Origin: Poa pratensis
Lineage: Eukaryota > Streptophyta > Magnoliopsida > Poales > Poaceae
DNA: 64,000 nt
Direction: 5' to 3'
Assembly (NCBI GenBank): GCA_947311845.1
Contig: CAMZMU010000069.1
Coordinates: 9,816,458 to 9,880,457 of the forward strand
The position numbers and the translations under genes were made by a program. Positions 21,113 through 34,042 of this stretch are shown piece after piece. Within the stretch, counting starts at the first letter, position 1; each line of letters begins with the position of its first letter. The notes under the pieces were generated by a model. The model searched no databases. It saw nothing but the letters and a program-made list of their open reading frames with translations, and was not told where the DNA came from.

Positions 21113-24020
21113 ACTGCCTGTAGGAAACCCTTCTACTGGTCGACGTTGAGTCTAGTGTTGTGAAAATTATTTTTAACCTAAAAATGAGTTGTGAAAACCA
21201 TCTTAGGATTCTTTTTACTCCTTACCTGGTTACACTCTAATCTCGGAGCCATCTTACCTCTATTTGAGTTAAAAGTTTTACTCCCCGTGATCCTAAAGAA
21301 ATGAGGTTGGGTTCTACCTTTAATGTTATGTGTCAGGTTGCTCCCGCTGCGTTGCAATCCAAAATCAACTCAGATGTTTGAACACTATTATTCCTACCGA
21401 GTCTGATCACTTAATCCTTCTCTGGTTCCAACCCCAGGACTCGAACCGAAGGTCCCGGATTGTACTTTGATTCTGGTGTGTTGAATTATGTGGGTTGATA
21501 CCCATGTGATCCTCATGCTAATTGTGAATCCCGGTACATGAAGCTGCCCTTTTACCCAAGTCCTTGTTTTTGGTAATGTTCAACCATTTCCCACACCTCA
21601 GCTGGATATGTAACTTCAGCTCTCCCTTAGCCTTGTTTTAGGTTCTGTCTTGGAACCATCGGGGTTACGACCAGGATTCCCCTAGCGAGTTTCCCAACTA
21701 TGTTCGTGACTCTGCTGCCTCTCTCCTTTTGGGCATGGTTATCACAATTGAGTAATAACCAGTGTATCTTCAACATCTTAGGATTTCTCCTGGGCTTGTT
21801 TCTTTCTGTTTAGCTGCTTTACGATCTTGTCAGTCGGTGGGCAGTTGAGTGGTAATCGTGCATTAGGTGTTCTGATGCATTTCACTCTTGTGGTCCGTCA
21901 ATACATTCCACTTCGGGATGTTAGGAGAAACAAACTCCAGTACCTTGTCCACTTCTCGGACCAGGTCAAAGTATTGTAATCTGCAGAATGAGGGCCTTGT
22001 CTAGCCTTGGTTCTGTTCCACCTCAAAGTGTCACCCTCGTTTATATCAAGTTATCGTGCTAAGTATCATGATCTTCTTGATGAAGTGATGCTCTTACACT
22101 TCGTTGCTCTCCGTTTTCCAAGTAACTTGTTACTCGAGAATGTTAAGTCATCAGCAATGATGTGGCTATCGAATATTCTCAGTAGTTCTTACTGCGCTGA
22201 AATCTAGGGACATCCTTTTGTCCTTCTAATTATGATTGGTTAGCCGATCAATAAGTTCAGTTTGACTGTGCTATCAAGTCTGTTTGCTTGGGTGCACTTC
22301 CTCGGTTAAAGAGCTAGGTTCGTGCCGAAGCTCCCAAGACCACCTTGTTTTGCCTTGAAAAGCATGATTCTCTCTCGAACTCAAGACATACCGGTGGATC
22401 GTGATATTCTGGAGGTCTTTCCAGAAGTATCGCCAGGTTGTCACCTGACCGTGATGTTGAGCTTATGAGTAACTGGCTCTCTGAACAACTCCTCTCTCCA
22501 AGAAAATCGTGCTAGATATCCAGAATTAGTCGGTTGAGCTTAAACGACAGCTTGGAGAGTTGAAAGACAAGAGCTCTATCCCGATATAGTTCCTTCTCAA
22601 AGGGATGTCTAGTTTTACGTGTCGAAGCAAGTTGGTATCTCCTTTGTGGATATGTTATCCTACAAATCTTTGATTTGAATTGGGCTATCGTCAAATCAAA
22701 CTCAGACCAACCTACCTGAATGTGTTAGTCTGACCAATACTTATGCCCGTTCTGGTGAAATATGAGTCTACCGTCTTGGAGTATCTGGATAAGTTTGTTG
22801 TTGAGCCCATCAACTACCTTCTTATTTTCTCCATGTTTGGAGGAGATTCATATTGGATATTGGGCGTTAGCATTGGAAATTTGTTAGAACTATCTTTGTG
22901 TCATCACAAGTTATGTGTTCTGGAAGTTAGAAGTGACTTTCCCTGGTTCATGTGCAATTGCTGAAAGATGTCGCCATGGATCTGAGTGAATTGTCTGGTT
23001 TCCTCGGAATCATTTCAACTCGATCATGCATGTGTAGAGTATTCTTGGAATGGTATGTTGTTACCTCCATTCCTTGAGAATTTCATCCATGCATCCAAGC
23101 CACTGATTGAATTGTTCCAGAAAGAGAGGAAGTCTGAGAACTTCTTTTGTCTTCGTTGGTGTTTCCCCAGCAGAGACTCCATGGTGTATTGTCGCAAGTA
23201 ATTCGAGTAGGTGCAGATGTCCTCTGACAAGTTGCTAATACGTGAGTTCCGCAATCTCGTCCTCCTTTGGAGTTTGACATTCTAGTCTAGCTCCTGGGGT
23301 TCTAGCAAATATAATCCGTTGATATCCTTTGCAAAGACTTCATATTCATCCATGTTGAGTCTGAGGTATCTCTACACCTAACCATGTCGGAATCGCAATT
23401 AGAAACGATGGTTGGGGATCATCAAGAAGCTTGTTCCCGATGTCTAGAAAATCAAGAAGTGTTCCAGATACTAACGTTTGTGGAGTTTCTAAAGTTCTCT
23501 CTGTCCATCATCCCGACCCTTCTCCTGTGATCCGAAATGCTCCTCCGTGAGGATGGTTCTACTCAATCTGTTTGGTAGAAGTTACCTTTTCATCTGTTGG
23601 AATCTTGTTTCAACACTCTTCCTCAGAGACTTAAGGCCTTGTGCAAAGTTCATATCCTGAATCTTTTTGAGAAACTGTTATCTACCAACTGGAAACTCCT
23701 ATCAATCTTCCGTCAAACGCTTGTGTCTCCTAACTGTCAATTCACGGGATGCTTGAAGTCTCATCCTAAGTTCTACTAGGAGGTACTCGGTCGTTGTATC
23801 TTTACAAAGACCCATCCTTCCGGAGAGGTTTCCTTCTTTCCTATGGTGTACTTTGATAGTGACCTCGAAGTGAAGCCGATGAAGGTCTTCATGATGCCCC
23901 TAATCAACCTCTTCAAGAAAGAAGCCACCTGAAGCGAGTAGATCGTGTAGTACCTCGTAACCCTTTCCCTCTTTCCTACTCTAAGAATCTCAGGACGAGA
24001 TTCCTGTAAGGGGGTAGAAT
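21113..24020 (+). pseudogene. Decayed Gypsy gag-pol interior
   Basis: No long frame survives, but pieces of Gypsy RT can be read in shifting frames. GYRQIKLRP lies near 22680. EYLDKFVVEPINYLLIFS near 22780 aligns with the catalytic FIDDILIYS strand, with the aspartates lost. HASKPLIELFQKERK near 23090 is the RT-RNase H connection. Stops and frameshifts are numerous throughout. GGGGGTAGAAT at 24010-24020 is the probable purine tract. Confidence 0.65.
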
Positions 24021-27000
24021 TGTAACAGCCGAAAGTCGTGAACCTAAAAATGTGATTAAAATTTTCGCTTTTCATTTCTTGTGCATCATGGCATCCTTAA
24101 TAAAAATGCTCACGAAAATATAACTTTGAGAAACCTCAAATATGAATTACTTCATTTACAAATTCAAATCAATGAGAATTTTCAAACTTGCGAAACCAAA
24201 AATACTTTGACATCTCATATTTGTCAAGGAAGTTCCAAGAGTTCAAATTAATATGTTGCACTTGCTTTAAAAATTCTAAAGTAATATCATTTTGGTTTTA
24301 ACAACAATGCCATATCCAAACTCTATGAACAAAAGTGGTGCAAAACATTTTATTTTGCAACACCAATTTTTGTGGAGCTTCAACAGGTTATGGGGAGGCT
24401 ACACAAATATTTACAGATTTTTGCAAAATGTTTAAGTGCCTCAATAAAATCCCTGAAATGCTACTGGAATTTAAAAGAAATAGGAAAACAGAAAAGAGGA
24501 AAAGAGCAGGGGGCTTCTTGCAAAACTGCCGTCTTCTTCCTGTAGCGACCGAACGGCGAGCGGCCGAGCCGCACCAGCTCGCTCGCCGCTGTACTGCGCC
24601 CCTCCCCGCTGTCAAGCATCCGCGCCTCCTGGACCTGGCTTAAGAGGAGCATCCGAAGCCCTCAAACCCTAACCCTAGCCCGGCTCCCTCTCGCCCTCTT
24701 CTCCGTTCTTCCCGCAACCGAGACGCAGCCATGGCCGCCGTGCACATCGCCGCCGCTGTAGGCCTCCCGAGGCAAGCCGAGGCCACCACGAGCTCCGCCA
24801 ATTTCTCCTCTTCCTCCTCGACGAGTCACGCGAGCCGGGATGGATCGCATTGGGTGAATCGCACCGTCTTCTCTGCCTCTGGCCGCGTACGCCGCGGATG
24901 ATTCCGTCGCCGGCAAGCCTCCTTCGACCTCGCCGTCCACGTCGTCGTACTCAGGGTGAGCCGCTGCACCTCGCCGTGCCTTCCGTTTGTTCTTTCTCTC
25001 GCCGTAGCGCCATCGCGCTGTAGCCGTCGCCGCCCGCCGCCGTCGCCGGGCAAGCTCCAGTGGCCATACCCGGGCGCCGCCGCCACGTTTAGGTTCGCCT
25101 GGACCCCCTCCGCTGAACGCACTCCCTGCACCCCCGCGCGTACATGTGGACGCGTCCAGAGCGTGGTCGCCGCCGATGCCTTCCCTGGCCGAATGACACT
25201 GAACCTTCGGGTTCAGTTTCGTCAGCAGTACAATCAGATTATCCGAAACCAACACAATCGGATAATCCGAGACTTTCCAGTACGAATTGTTTTAGTCCTT
25301 AGCAGTTTTTTAGACCCTCCCGTGGAGATCGGATAATCCGAGTTAGCCACAACCGGATAATCCGAAAAACATCAGTACGCCTGGAAAAATAATAAAAGGC
25401 AAGAAACTTATGTAAACTACTAAAATCAATAACTTTTGAGATGTTCATCCAAAATTTGCAATTGAGGTATCAAAATGTCCAGAAAAAGGAAACCTAACCA
25501 AAAGTATAACTCACCCATGCAAATGGATCTTTTAAATTGTGAAAATAATTGAAATACACCTTCATCTGTGAAATGGGCAAATTTGGGAAATTCATATCTT
25601 CCTAAATATTGTTCAGAAAAATGCAAACTTGGTCTCTAAATGAACAGGTGAACAAACCCTATGCTTTGACATCAAATTCATGTTCAAATAAATATTTTTA
25701 ATGGCTGCTTTCTTGTACTGTATGAAAATGGCGGAAAAGGATGAATTTGGCAAAAGCAATAACTTTTTAATTAATTGTCCAAAAATTAAGTTTGACCTCT
25801 CAAAATATTCCACGAGTCAATACCTAACAGGAAACAACATTTTCATGCATGTAAGAATATATTTAGGTGCTGGTCTTATTAGAGTTATTAATATGCCACT
25901 AAGATAAATATGAGGGTAGGCCAATAATGCCTAATTATTTGGGACACTCATTTAACTCGATGCTCATGTCTAGGATCTCTTAGTTGCATTAAAATGTCAT
26001 ATCATCGTGAGTGTGCATTGCACCTACTTGTACTCGTGTTATTTATGTCGTTCCTTTTCCGGTGTTGTTTGTGCTTCGGTAGATCGAGGAGTTGAGGTGC
26101 AACCACAATTCTTCGACGATTCTTACTACCTTTCATATCAACAAGGCAAGCGTAATCCCCCCTCTGAGCATGTCTCATCCTATATTTCCGCAAATATTTT
26201 CTCCACTATAATATTGCATGCGGTTCCAAATGTCAATTTGATTGGATTAGAGTATCCTATAGTTGCATTAAGTTTCTGATGCCATTACCTGTTTCCCTCC
26301 TATTTTCCATAGGTTTGTATTGTTGACCTGAGATACTTAACTATGCTATGATGTTGCTTAGCCATGCTTAGTTAAATGCTTAGCCATCCAATGGATATTT
26401 CATGTTGGGAACAGATGTTGGAATGTTCGGATGATGGTGGAGGAATTGTGGTGACAGGTAATAAAATGCTTAAAGGTGGGGATGAGAGGCCACTATGGTT
26501 GGTGGTGCTTTGTCTCGTTCCCGCCGCCTAGATGCGAGTTCTCGCCTACGAGCCAAGATGAGCGTGCAACCATGCGTGGGCATATGTAACCTCGTCGACC
26601 GACTAACTTGTGGCGGACTAGCCGAGGGTCCTCTAGTTTGGCTTTCCATTTGCGCATGCATTGAGATGGTGGCTAAGACTGGGATGAGGATTGTGGTGTT
26701 TAGGAAAATGGTGGCCACGGGGTAGGGTGTTGGAGGCACTGAACCTATCCCGTCCTCACTGATGATCCTTGGTTAGTCTCAAGCGAGGTAAAGGTTGTAA
26801 CCGCTCCCACTCAGCCGGCTTTCCCCGGAAGAGAGCTAATGTACAGGCAATGAGCCGGACGGTACGCATGGATAAGAAGCTGGGAGGGCCCTCGGGAGCC
26901 TGGCGACTTTCCCATTGTACACCCCTGCAGGATAAATCTTTTCGAAAAGCCGTGTCCGCGGTTATGGACGACTTGGTGACGGATTCAGAGACCATAGAAT

Positions 27001-27813
27001 AACTTGAACGGAATGATTAAAACCTGAGTACTAAAGGTACTACTCAAGAATGCAAGGTTAGCATCCTCGAGGGTGATTCGGGGAGGTGCCTTTGTAGAAC
27101 AGATACAGTGATGATGGTGGATGATGAGAAAAGTGATCAAAAGAGAAGAGTTACTTCTTACCCCTTTTAAAAATATTCTGATTAGTCGATGCCATGGAGT
27201 TATGTTTTCATAAATAAAATCAGCTTTATGCAAAACAGCTATAAAACCTTGAAAACCTCATCGAGCTAAAGTTCTATATTTTAATCTTGCGAGTTCGTCG
27301 AACTCAACGTCGTTTGTTTTGTTTCCGAGGAGAGCTTCACCGACCTCGAAGGTGGGTTCTTTGTGGACGTCGACGAGTAGTCTGGGGTTCCCAGGTGGCA
27401 GCTTGGGACATCCCGGAATAGCTGGCGCTGGAATGTTTATCTGTAGGCCTCTTAGGCCATAATTTGGATCTTGTTGTTTAGAACAACTTAATTTGCTTTC
27501 GCATGTTGTAATGTTGGGTCTGTGACCTCTGGTTGTATTTGCTATCTTTCTATTATAAGAGTTGAACTATAATGCTTTGAGTAGTAGAGTCTATGATGTG
27601 CCAGTTGTTCCACAAGTCTTGATCTCTCTATTATGCATTAAGGGTTGTCCCTGTGTTAAGGCATCAATCGGGGTGTTGCGTTGCCGATGATCCATTCCGA
27701 GCAACGCCTGCCAAAGGTTTTGGCCGGGGATTGATAAACCCGTAACCTCCGGTTGTATCGCTTAACCGGTGACACACATCATCAGTGTATAGCAGTCGGG
27801 TCGGGGCGCCACA
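24021..27813 (+). repeat. Gypsy right LTR, complete, 3.8 kb
   Basis: It runs from TGTAACAGCC to GGCGCCACA. In a sample stretch (25657-25820 against 19081-19240) I count about five differences in 165 bases, so the two LTRs are still close. An LTR of 3.8 kb is long for the superfamily. The GC-rich block at 24575-25200 resembles a 5' UTR plus exon. Confidence 0.88.
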
Positions 27814-28690
27814 GGTTGCAAGTTTCGGCGTTAGAACGTCTAACTCGTTTTTGCAGATTTGTGACTTGTGACCGGTATGGCCCATGTGTATGTGATGCAT
27901 GTGTGTAACTTTTTCATGACCTGCATGTCGTGAGTACGTCAACACGACAGGAGCCAAATGTGTTGTCACTTATTGTATTAACGGCCTGCGTGCCGACTTG
28001 TGATGATTCTTTCACTCCATGTAATTTACTTTACTAGCTGTTAGGCGTAATAGCTTGTAGTAGTTCTTGGAGGACTCATCACTCGGAGGGATGGCGCTCA
28101 TGAACTATGGAGATGGAGATCATCATGGTGGACAGGTTCTATGGAGATGGAGATCACCATGAGAAATGGGCCATACTGTGTCACAACTATGTGATTGCTA
28201 TTCCTGTTGTTTTACTCCTATGCATGTAGATTCGTGGAAGTAGAACGATCCCTCACAAATGTTAAGTTAACATGCCCCCCAACTAAACCTTGCACCATCC
28301 CATGTCTTCTACAATTGATGGTGTCCGTTGCAGCGGGGTACCTCAGTTTTCGTTCACTAGATGGGTTTGTATTGGTTAGGTGGTAGTTCTGTTGCAGCAG
28401 GATGCCATCTATCGGTAGCTTACACACATAAAGGGTTGGTTTACTCATCAAGGTAATCTTAACGGTTAAGCGCCTTGGGGCATAAAGGTTGGCGTTTTGA
28501 CATAGAGATGTCACCCAACAACAAGAGTCATATGTGATATGATTAGCAAAGTGTTGCTTACCAATCGACCTTGTCATCTAGCAGTGATGTTTAATATCAC
28601 TAGTTGACTTGTTCGTTGTGGATCTTGAATCACTAAGTACCAATAGAGGGATGTTGGTTTTAGTGGGAGTAGACCATATTAAATTGTTTA
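27814..28690 (+). other. Leader between Gypsy insertion and Angela-type gag
   Basis: This is the probable remnant of the Copia 5' untranslated leader. No primer binding site or LTR end is visible, so these are probably lost in the deletion at 17802-17804. A short direct repeat of CTATGGAGATGGAGATCA lies at about 28108 and 28139. Confidence 0.5.
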
Positions 28691-28750
28691 ATGTTTTACT
28701 CTATCATGGATTTTTGTCTTAGTATTTTGCATGTTTTCTGTTGTAGATCA

Positions 28751-29550
28751 ATGGCACGTAACCAACCCACCCCTTTTGCTTTGCGTTCCATCCTTGAGAA
28801 AGAAAAGTTAACTGGAACAAACTATTCGGATTGGATCCGGAATCTGAGAATTGTTCTCAGGGCTGATAAGAAGGAAAGTGTTCTGGATACCCCATTACCA
28901 GATGAACCTCTTGACACCGACACTGCTGCCATTAGGGCTGCCTACAAGAGAGCATGTGATGAGTCTCTTGAGGTTAGCTGCCTTATGCTTGCTTGCATGG
29001 AACCCGACCTTCAAAAGCAGTTTGATGGTCAGGAAGCGTATGATATGATCGTTGCGCTTAAGGACATGTTCCAGACCCAGGCCAGGACTGAAAGGTTCAA
29101 TATCGCTAAGGCCTTTGGTGAATGCAAGCTAGCTGAAGGAGCAGCAGTAGGCCCGCACGTGATCAAGATGCTTGGTTACGCGCAGACTTTGGACAAACTT
29201 GGTTTTCCATTGGGCCGAGAGTTGGCCACTGATTTCATTTTAGCGTCGCTTCCAGCCAGCTATGGGCATTTCATTTCGAACTACCATATGCATGGGGTGG
29301 AGAAGGACCTTAATGAACTTTGTGGGATGCTCAAGACGGCAGAATGTGACATTAAGAAGTGTGCAGGGCATGGCCAAGTGTTGGCTGTGCAGAACAAGCC
29401 TTTAAGAAGCATGGTAAGGCCAAGGAAAGGAAAGGCTAAAGATGTGATCTCCAAGCCAAACCTAAGCCAAGGATGGACCTAAGCCTGACATTGAATGCTA
29501 CTACTGTCATGATACTGGACACTGGAAGAGAAACTGCACCAAGTACCTCG
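28751..29550 (+). pseudogene. Angela-type gag
   Basis: The frame opens at the ATG of MARNQPTPF and reads through TNYSDWIRNLRIVLRADKK, SLEVSCLMLACMEPDLQ, YDMIVALKDMFQTQARTERF and GFPLGRELATDFILASLP. Near 29455 the frame shifts. The CCHC zinc knuckle CYYCHDTGHWKRNC (about 29493-29537) lies in another frame. Gag packages the element RNA in virus-like particles. Confidence 0.9.
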
Positions 29551-30910
29551 CTTATTTGAAGAAGAGTGGGAGTAAGACTTCCAGCTCAGGTACGCTTGTG
29601 GTTAATGTTATAGAGATTTTTCTCGCTGACTCTCTTATTAACTCTTGGGTATTTGATACCGGATCGGTTGCTCATATTTGCAAATCGATGCAGGGGCTAG
29701 TAAGGAGTAGAAGCGTGAGACAAGGAGAAGTTGATCTTCGCGTCGGAAATAATGCAAAGGTTGCTGCGTTGTCCGTGGCGTCATGCAACTGCACCTCCCT
29801 TCAGGATTTGTCATGGAATTGAATAATTGTTATTACGTTCCAGCTTTGAGTCGAAACATTATTTCTCCTTCATGTTTGATGCGAGATGGTTATTCATTTG
29901 CGAGTAAAGACAATGGTTGTTTAATCTCTAAGAATGATATGTTTGTGGCTTTTGCATCCATTGTGAATGGGTTGTTTATTTTGAATCCTGATGATGTCAT
30001 GATGATGCGCATATAACATAAGTGCTAAAAGGCTTCGGCCTAATGATTTGAATCCCACCTATATTTGGCATTGTCGTTTGGGTCATATAAGTGAAAACGC
30101 ATGAAGAAGCTCCATCGATGGTCTTTAACTTCGTTTGATTTTGAATCATACGAGACATGCGAAGCTTGTTTGCTTGGTAAGATGACCAAAGTCGCCTTCA
30201 ATGGTTCTCCTGAGGGCGACAGACTTGTTGGAACTCATACATACTGATGTATGCGGACCAATGAGCACGACTGCAAGAGGTGGTTTTCACTACTTCATAA
30301 CTTTCACTGATGATTTTAGTAGATATGGATATGTCTACCTAATGAAGCATAAGTCTGAAACTTTTGAAAAGTTCAAAGAGTTCCAGAACGAAGTAGAAAT
30401 CAACGTGGCAAGAAAATTAAGGCTCTACGATCAGATCGTGGAGGAGAATATTTGAGCCACGAATTTAGCAATCATCTGAAGAGTTGTGGAATTGTTCCTC
30501 AACTTACGCCCCCGGAACGCCTCAAAGAAACGGGGTTTCCGAACGGCGTAATCGAACTTTGTTGGACATGGTTCGATCAATGATGAGCCAGTCAGATCTA
30601 CCATTGTCATTTTGGGGTTTCGCTCTAGAATCAGCAGCTCTTACACTAAACAGGGTACCATCTAAATCCGTAGTTAAGACGCCATATGAGATGTGGTATG
30701 GGAAGAGTCCCAACTTGTCTTTTCTAAAGATTTGGGGTTGTGACGTTTTGTCAAGCGACTTCAGTCGGACAAGCTCACACCCAAGTCGGATAAATGCATT
30801 TTCGTGGGATATCCAAAGGAAACTTATGGATATTACTTCTACAACCGAGAAGAGGGCAAAGTGTTTGTCGCTCGAACGTTTTCCTAGAGAAAGAGTTTCT
30901 CACTAAGGGA
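29551..30910 (+). pseudogene. Angela-type protease and integrase
   Basis: The protease active-site strand VFDTGSVAHIC lies near 29650. The GAG-pre-integrase segment (about 30055-30200) is frameshifted. Integrase is read as LLELIHTDVCGPM and FTDDFSRYGYVYLMKHK, then SDRGGEY after a frameshift near 30430, and GTPQRNGVSERRNRTLLDM. The D,D,E catalytic triad can be traced but not in a single frame. Confidence 0.87.
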
Positions 30911-31109
30911 CAAGTGGAAGAACGGTGCAGCTTGATGAAGTTCAAGTTGAGCCCACCGGGGAGGACTCGACGAGTGATGCCATCATGGCAGAACGAGTTG
31001 AGGAACCCGTGGCAGTACATGCACCGCAACTACGAAGGTCGGAGAGGCTCCGAAGCTCGCGAGAAATATTGTTGTTAGACAATGATACGGGAAATATTAT
31101 TGTTGGACA

Positions 31110-32678
31110 ATGATGACCTTCGACCTATGCGGAAGCAATGAGGACCCAGACTCTGAGAAATGGCAAAGTGCCATGAGATCCGAAATAGAGTCCATGAGTG
31201 ACAATCAAGTTTGGAACTTGGTTGACCTGCCTGATGGCCATAAAACCATCGAGTGCAAATGGATCTATAAGAAGAAGATTGATATGGATGGAAATGTTCA
31301 CATCTATAAAGCTCGGCTTGTCGCAAAAGGTTTTCGACAAGTTCAAGGAGTTGACTACGAGGAGACTTTCTCGCCCGTAGTGATGCTTAAATCTATTCGG
31401 ATAATTCTAGCTATTGCTGCATATTTTGATTATGAGATATGGCAAATGGATGTCAAGAGCTTTCCTGAATGGATACCTTTCCGAGGACGTGTATATGATG
31501 CAGCCCGAGGGTTTTGTCGATCCTAAAAATGCTGGAAAGGTTTGCAAACTTCGGAAGTCCATTTATGGACTGAAGCAAGCATCTCGGAGTTGGAATATTC
31601 GTTTTGATGAAGTGGTCCAAGGATTTGGCTTCACCAAAATCGAATCAGAGTCTTGTGTTTACAAGAAAATAGTGGGAGCTCGCTCGTATTTCTAATCTTG
31701 TATGTGGATGACATATTGCTGTTGGAAATGACATTCCTATGCTTGAATCCATTAAGACCTCATTGAAGAATAGTTTTTCGATGAAGGACTTAGGGAAGGC
31801 ATACATTCTGGGAATTAAGATCTATAGAGATAGATCAAAGAGGCTAATAGGATTAAGCCAGAGTACATACATTGACAAGTGCTCGAACGGTTCGGCATGG
31901 AAGAGGCAAAGAAAGGGTTCTTGCCTATGTCTCATGGCATAAATCTTAGCAAGACTCAGTGTCCTTCGACTACTGATGAGAAAGAGCGCATGAGAAAGAT
32001 CCCATACGCTTCGGCAATTGGATCTGTCATGTATGCAATGACTTGTACTCGCCCAGATGTTTCTTATGCTCTAAGTGTTACGAGCAGGTACCAAGCTGAT
32101 CCCGGTGAGAGTCACTGGACAACGGTAAAGAATATCCTTAAGTACTTGAAAAGGACTAAGGATATGTTCCTAGTTTACGGAGGTGAGGAGGAGCTCGTTG
32201 TAAATGGTTACACCGATGCTAGTTTCCAAACCGATGTGGATGATTCCAAGTCGCAATCGGGCTATGTGTTCACATTGAACGGTGGGGCGGTTAGCTGGAA
32301 GAGTTCCAAGCAGGACACAGTTGCTCATTCTACAATGGAGGCCGAGTATTATGCTGCGGCAGAAGCTAGCATGGAAAGTGTTTGGATAAACAGTTCCTTA
32401 CTGATCTCGGTGTTGTCCCTAGTGCGTCCAGTCCATTGGATCTCTACTGTGACAACAGTGGAACCATTGCGATAGCCAAGGAGCCAAGGAATCACCAGAA
32501 GACCAAACACTACATGCGGCGGTTTCATCTCATTCGGCAGCACATCGAACGAGGTGAAATAAACTTGTGCAAAATACATACGGATCTGAATGTCACTGAT
32601 CCGTTGACAAAGCCTCTCACGCAGAAGAATCATGACAAGCACACAAGAGCTATGGGTATTAGATATCTTCTAGATTGA
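31110..32678 (+). pseudogene. Angela-type reverse transcriptase and RNase H
   Basis: RT pieces are NQVWNLVDLPDGHKTIECKW, KARLVAKGFRQVQGVDYEET, a frameshift at MDVK/AFLNGYLSED (about 31455), SIYGLKQASRSWN and LYVDDILL after another frameshift near 31690. RNase H pieces are CTRPDVSYALSVTSRYQ, GYTDASFQTDVDDSKSQSG, STMEAEYYAA and, in a third frame, LYCDNSGTIAIAKEPR, ending at 32678. At least three frameshifts disable it. Confidence 0.9.
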
Positions 32679-32698
32679 CTCTAGTGCAAGTGGGAGAC

Positions 32699-34010
32699 TG
32701 TAGGAAATATGCCCGAGAGGCAATCATAGAGATGATGATATTTCGATGTATCCATGATTTATAATAATGTGCCTTGAATAATGTCTTGTATTGATTGGCA
32801 AGTACGTGACTTGTTTGTGAAACTCATTACTTGTATGGTTATTCTAAATATGTCCCTAGTCGGAGTTCATGTGAGGACACACTTGAATATTAGACTAGCA
32901 CATGTATTGGTTGATGACTATGTTTCACAAGTCATAGACATGGAGATGTTAAACCAATAATGTGGACTTATGTTATGAACATAGAGTTGGACTGACCCAC
33001 CTTGAGACGATGCAGCAATGTTCATAGTTCTCTCTCTACACGATGTGTTGCTTTGTCCCTAGACCTGAGATTGTCGCATGTACCCGAGATGTGAATCGAC
33101 CTACTTTGGGGCTATCAAACGCTACACCGTGAAAGGGTAGCTATAAAGGTAGCTTACGGGTTTGTCGTGAAACATGCTGCAGAGCATAGTCAATCGAGAT
33201 GGGATTTGCCCCTCTCTTCTTGAGAGAGATATTTCTCTGGGCCCCTCGAGTGATCGGATCCAGAAATGCATGGCCGTGCTACATAAGGTTAAAAAGTTAA
33301 CCTAGTATGGGATTCCGAATCACAGGATCGAGAAAGAGTGGTCAGCTGGAGGCTTGACCTAATATCGTGAGGCAAAGGGAATGGCATAAATATTGTGATG
33401 GTTCGTCCGATAAGATCTTTATGTGCGTTTGGAGTTGGCACGTTTTGCTAGAAGCCGCTACCAACTATTGGCCGAGTAGGTGTACTCGTGTCATGTCTAA
33501 ACGTGCGTGAACCTATAGGGTCACACACTTAAGGCAGTGAAGGCAGAATTCGGATTGGATCCGAGTTGGGCTGGAATAGACTCCAGAATGGGCTTCAGTT
33601 AAGGTAGCCCAATATGGGGAGGTCTATATAAGGAGAGGAGCTGGACGTTTTAGGGTTGCCCATTTCCGCACCACAATCCACCCAGCCACTGTCTCGCCAC
33701 GCCCCTGCCGCCCGGCGGACCTAGCAGTCCGGCGAGCGGCACCTCCACGCCGTACGTGTGGATACCGATAGAGGTGCTACACTTGGAGCACTTGGACGAA
33801 CCGCCAAGAGGAGCTGTTCGTGTGATCTGTTCGTGGGAGCGACTAAATCGGAGAGGATTGTACATCTACCCTGCCCCGACTCGCTTCACCGACTTCGGCA
33901 CGGCATAGCGCGTCTAGTGGTAATCCCGTGATCTATAACTGCAGAAGTTCCTTGGTTGATGCGGTAGAAAATTTTGATTTGCGCTAGTGTAGCCTACCCG
34001 CGACCCTTCA
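32699..34010 (+). repeat. Angela-type 3' LTR, complete (1312 bp)
   Basis: It follows a purine tract (GCAAGTGGGAGAC) and runs TGTAGGAAAT...ACCCTTCA. CTATATAAGG at about 33624-33633 is a probable TATA box. The downstream CG-rich stretch would be the start of R. CTTGT follows at 34011. Confidence 0.93.
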
Positions 34011-34042
34011 CTTGTTTCCTCCTCTTGAATATCAATAAGTTC

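Larger units (their letters stand above)
17802..27813 (+). mobile_element. Gypsy-type LTR retrotransposon, non-autonomous, left end deleted
   Basis: Two long direct repeats (17802-21094 and 24021-27813) flank a 2.9-kb interior. A TGGTATAAGAAC primer-site-like sequence follows the left LTR and a GGGGGTAGAAT tract precedes the right one. The interior keeps recognisable but broken Gypsy RT. The left LTR lacks the first 558 bp, and no target duplication can be tested. The right LTR ends GGCGCCACA at 27813. Confidence 0.85.
17245..34010 (+). mobile_element. Angela/BARE-type Copia retrotransposon, TSD CTTGT
   Basis: The element starts TGTAGGAAATATGCCC and ends ACCCTTCA, with CTTGT duplicated at 17240-17244 and 34011-34015. 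The + strand order is a partial 5' LTR, a Gypsy insertion, leader, gag, protease, integrase, RT, RNase H, purine tract and complete 3' LTR. The gag start MARNQPTPFALRSILEKEKL is characteristic of the Angela/BARE lineage. Several frameshifts in gag-pol make it defective. Confidence 0.92.

Noticed and set aside
33256..34010. Sequence after 33255 as non-element flank, because similarity to the 5' LTR ends there
   Set aside because: The CTTGT target duplication places the element end at 34010. The 5' LTR is the truncated copy.
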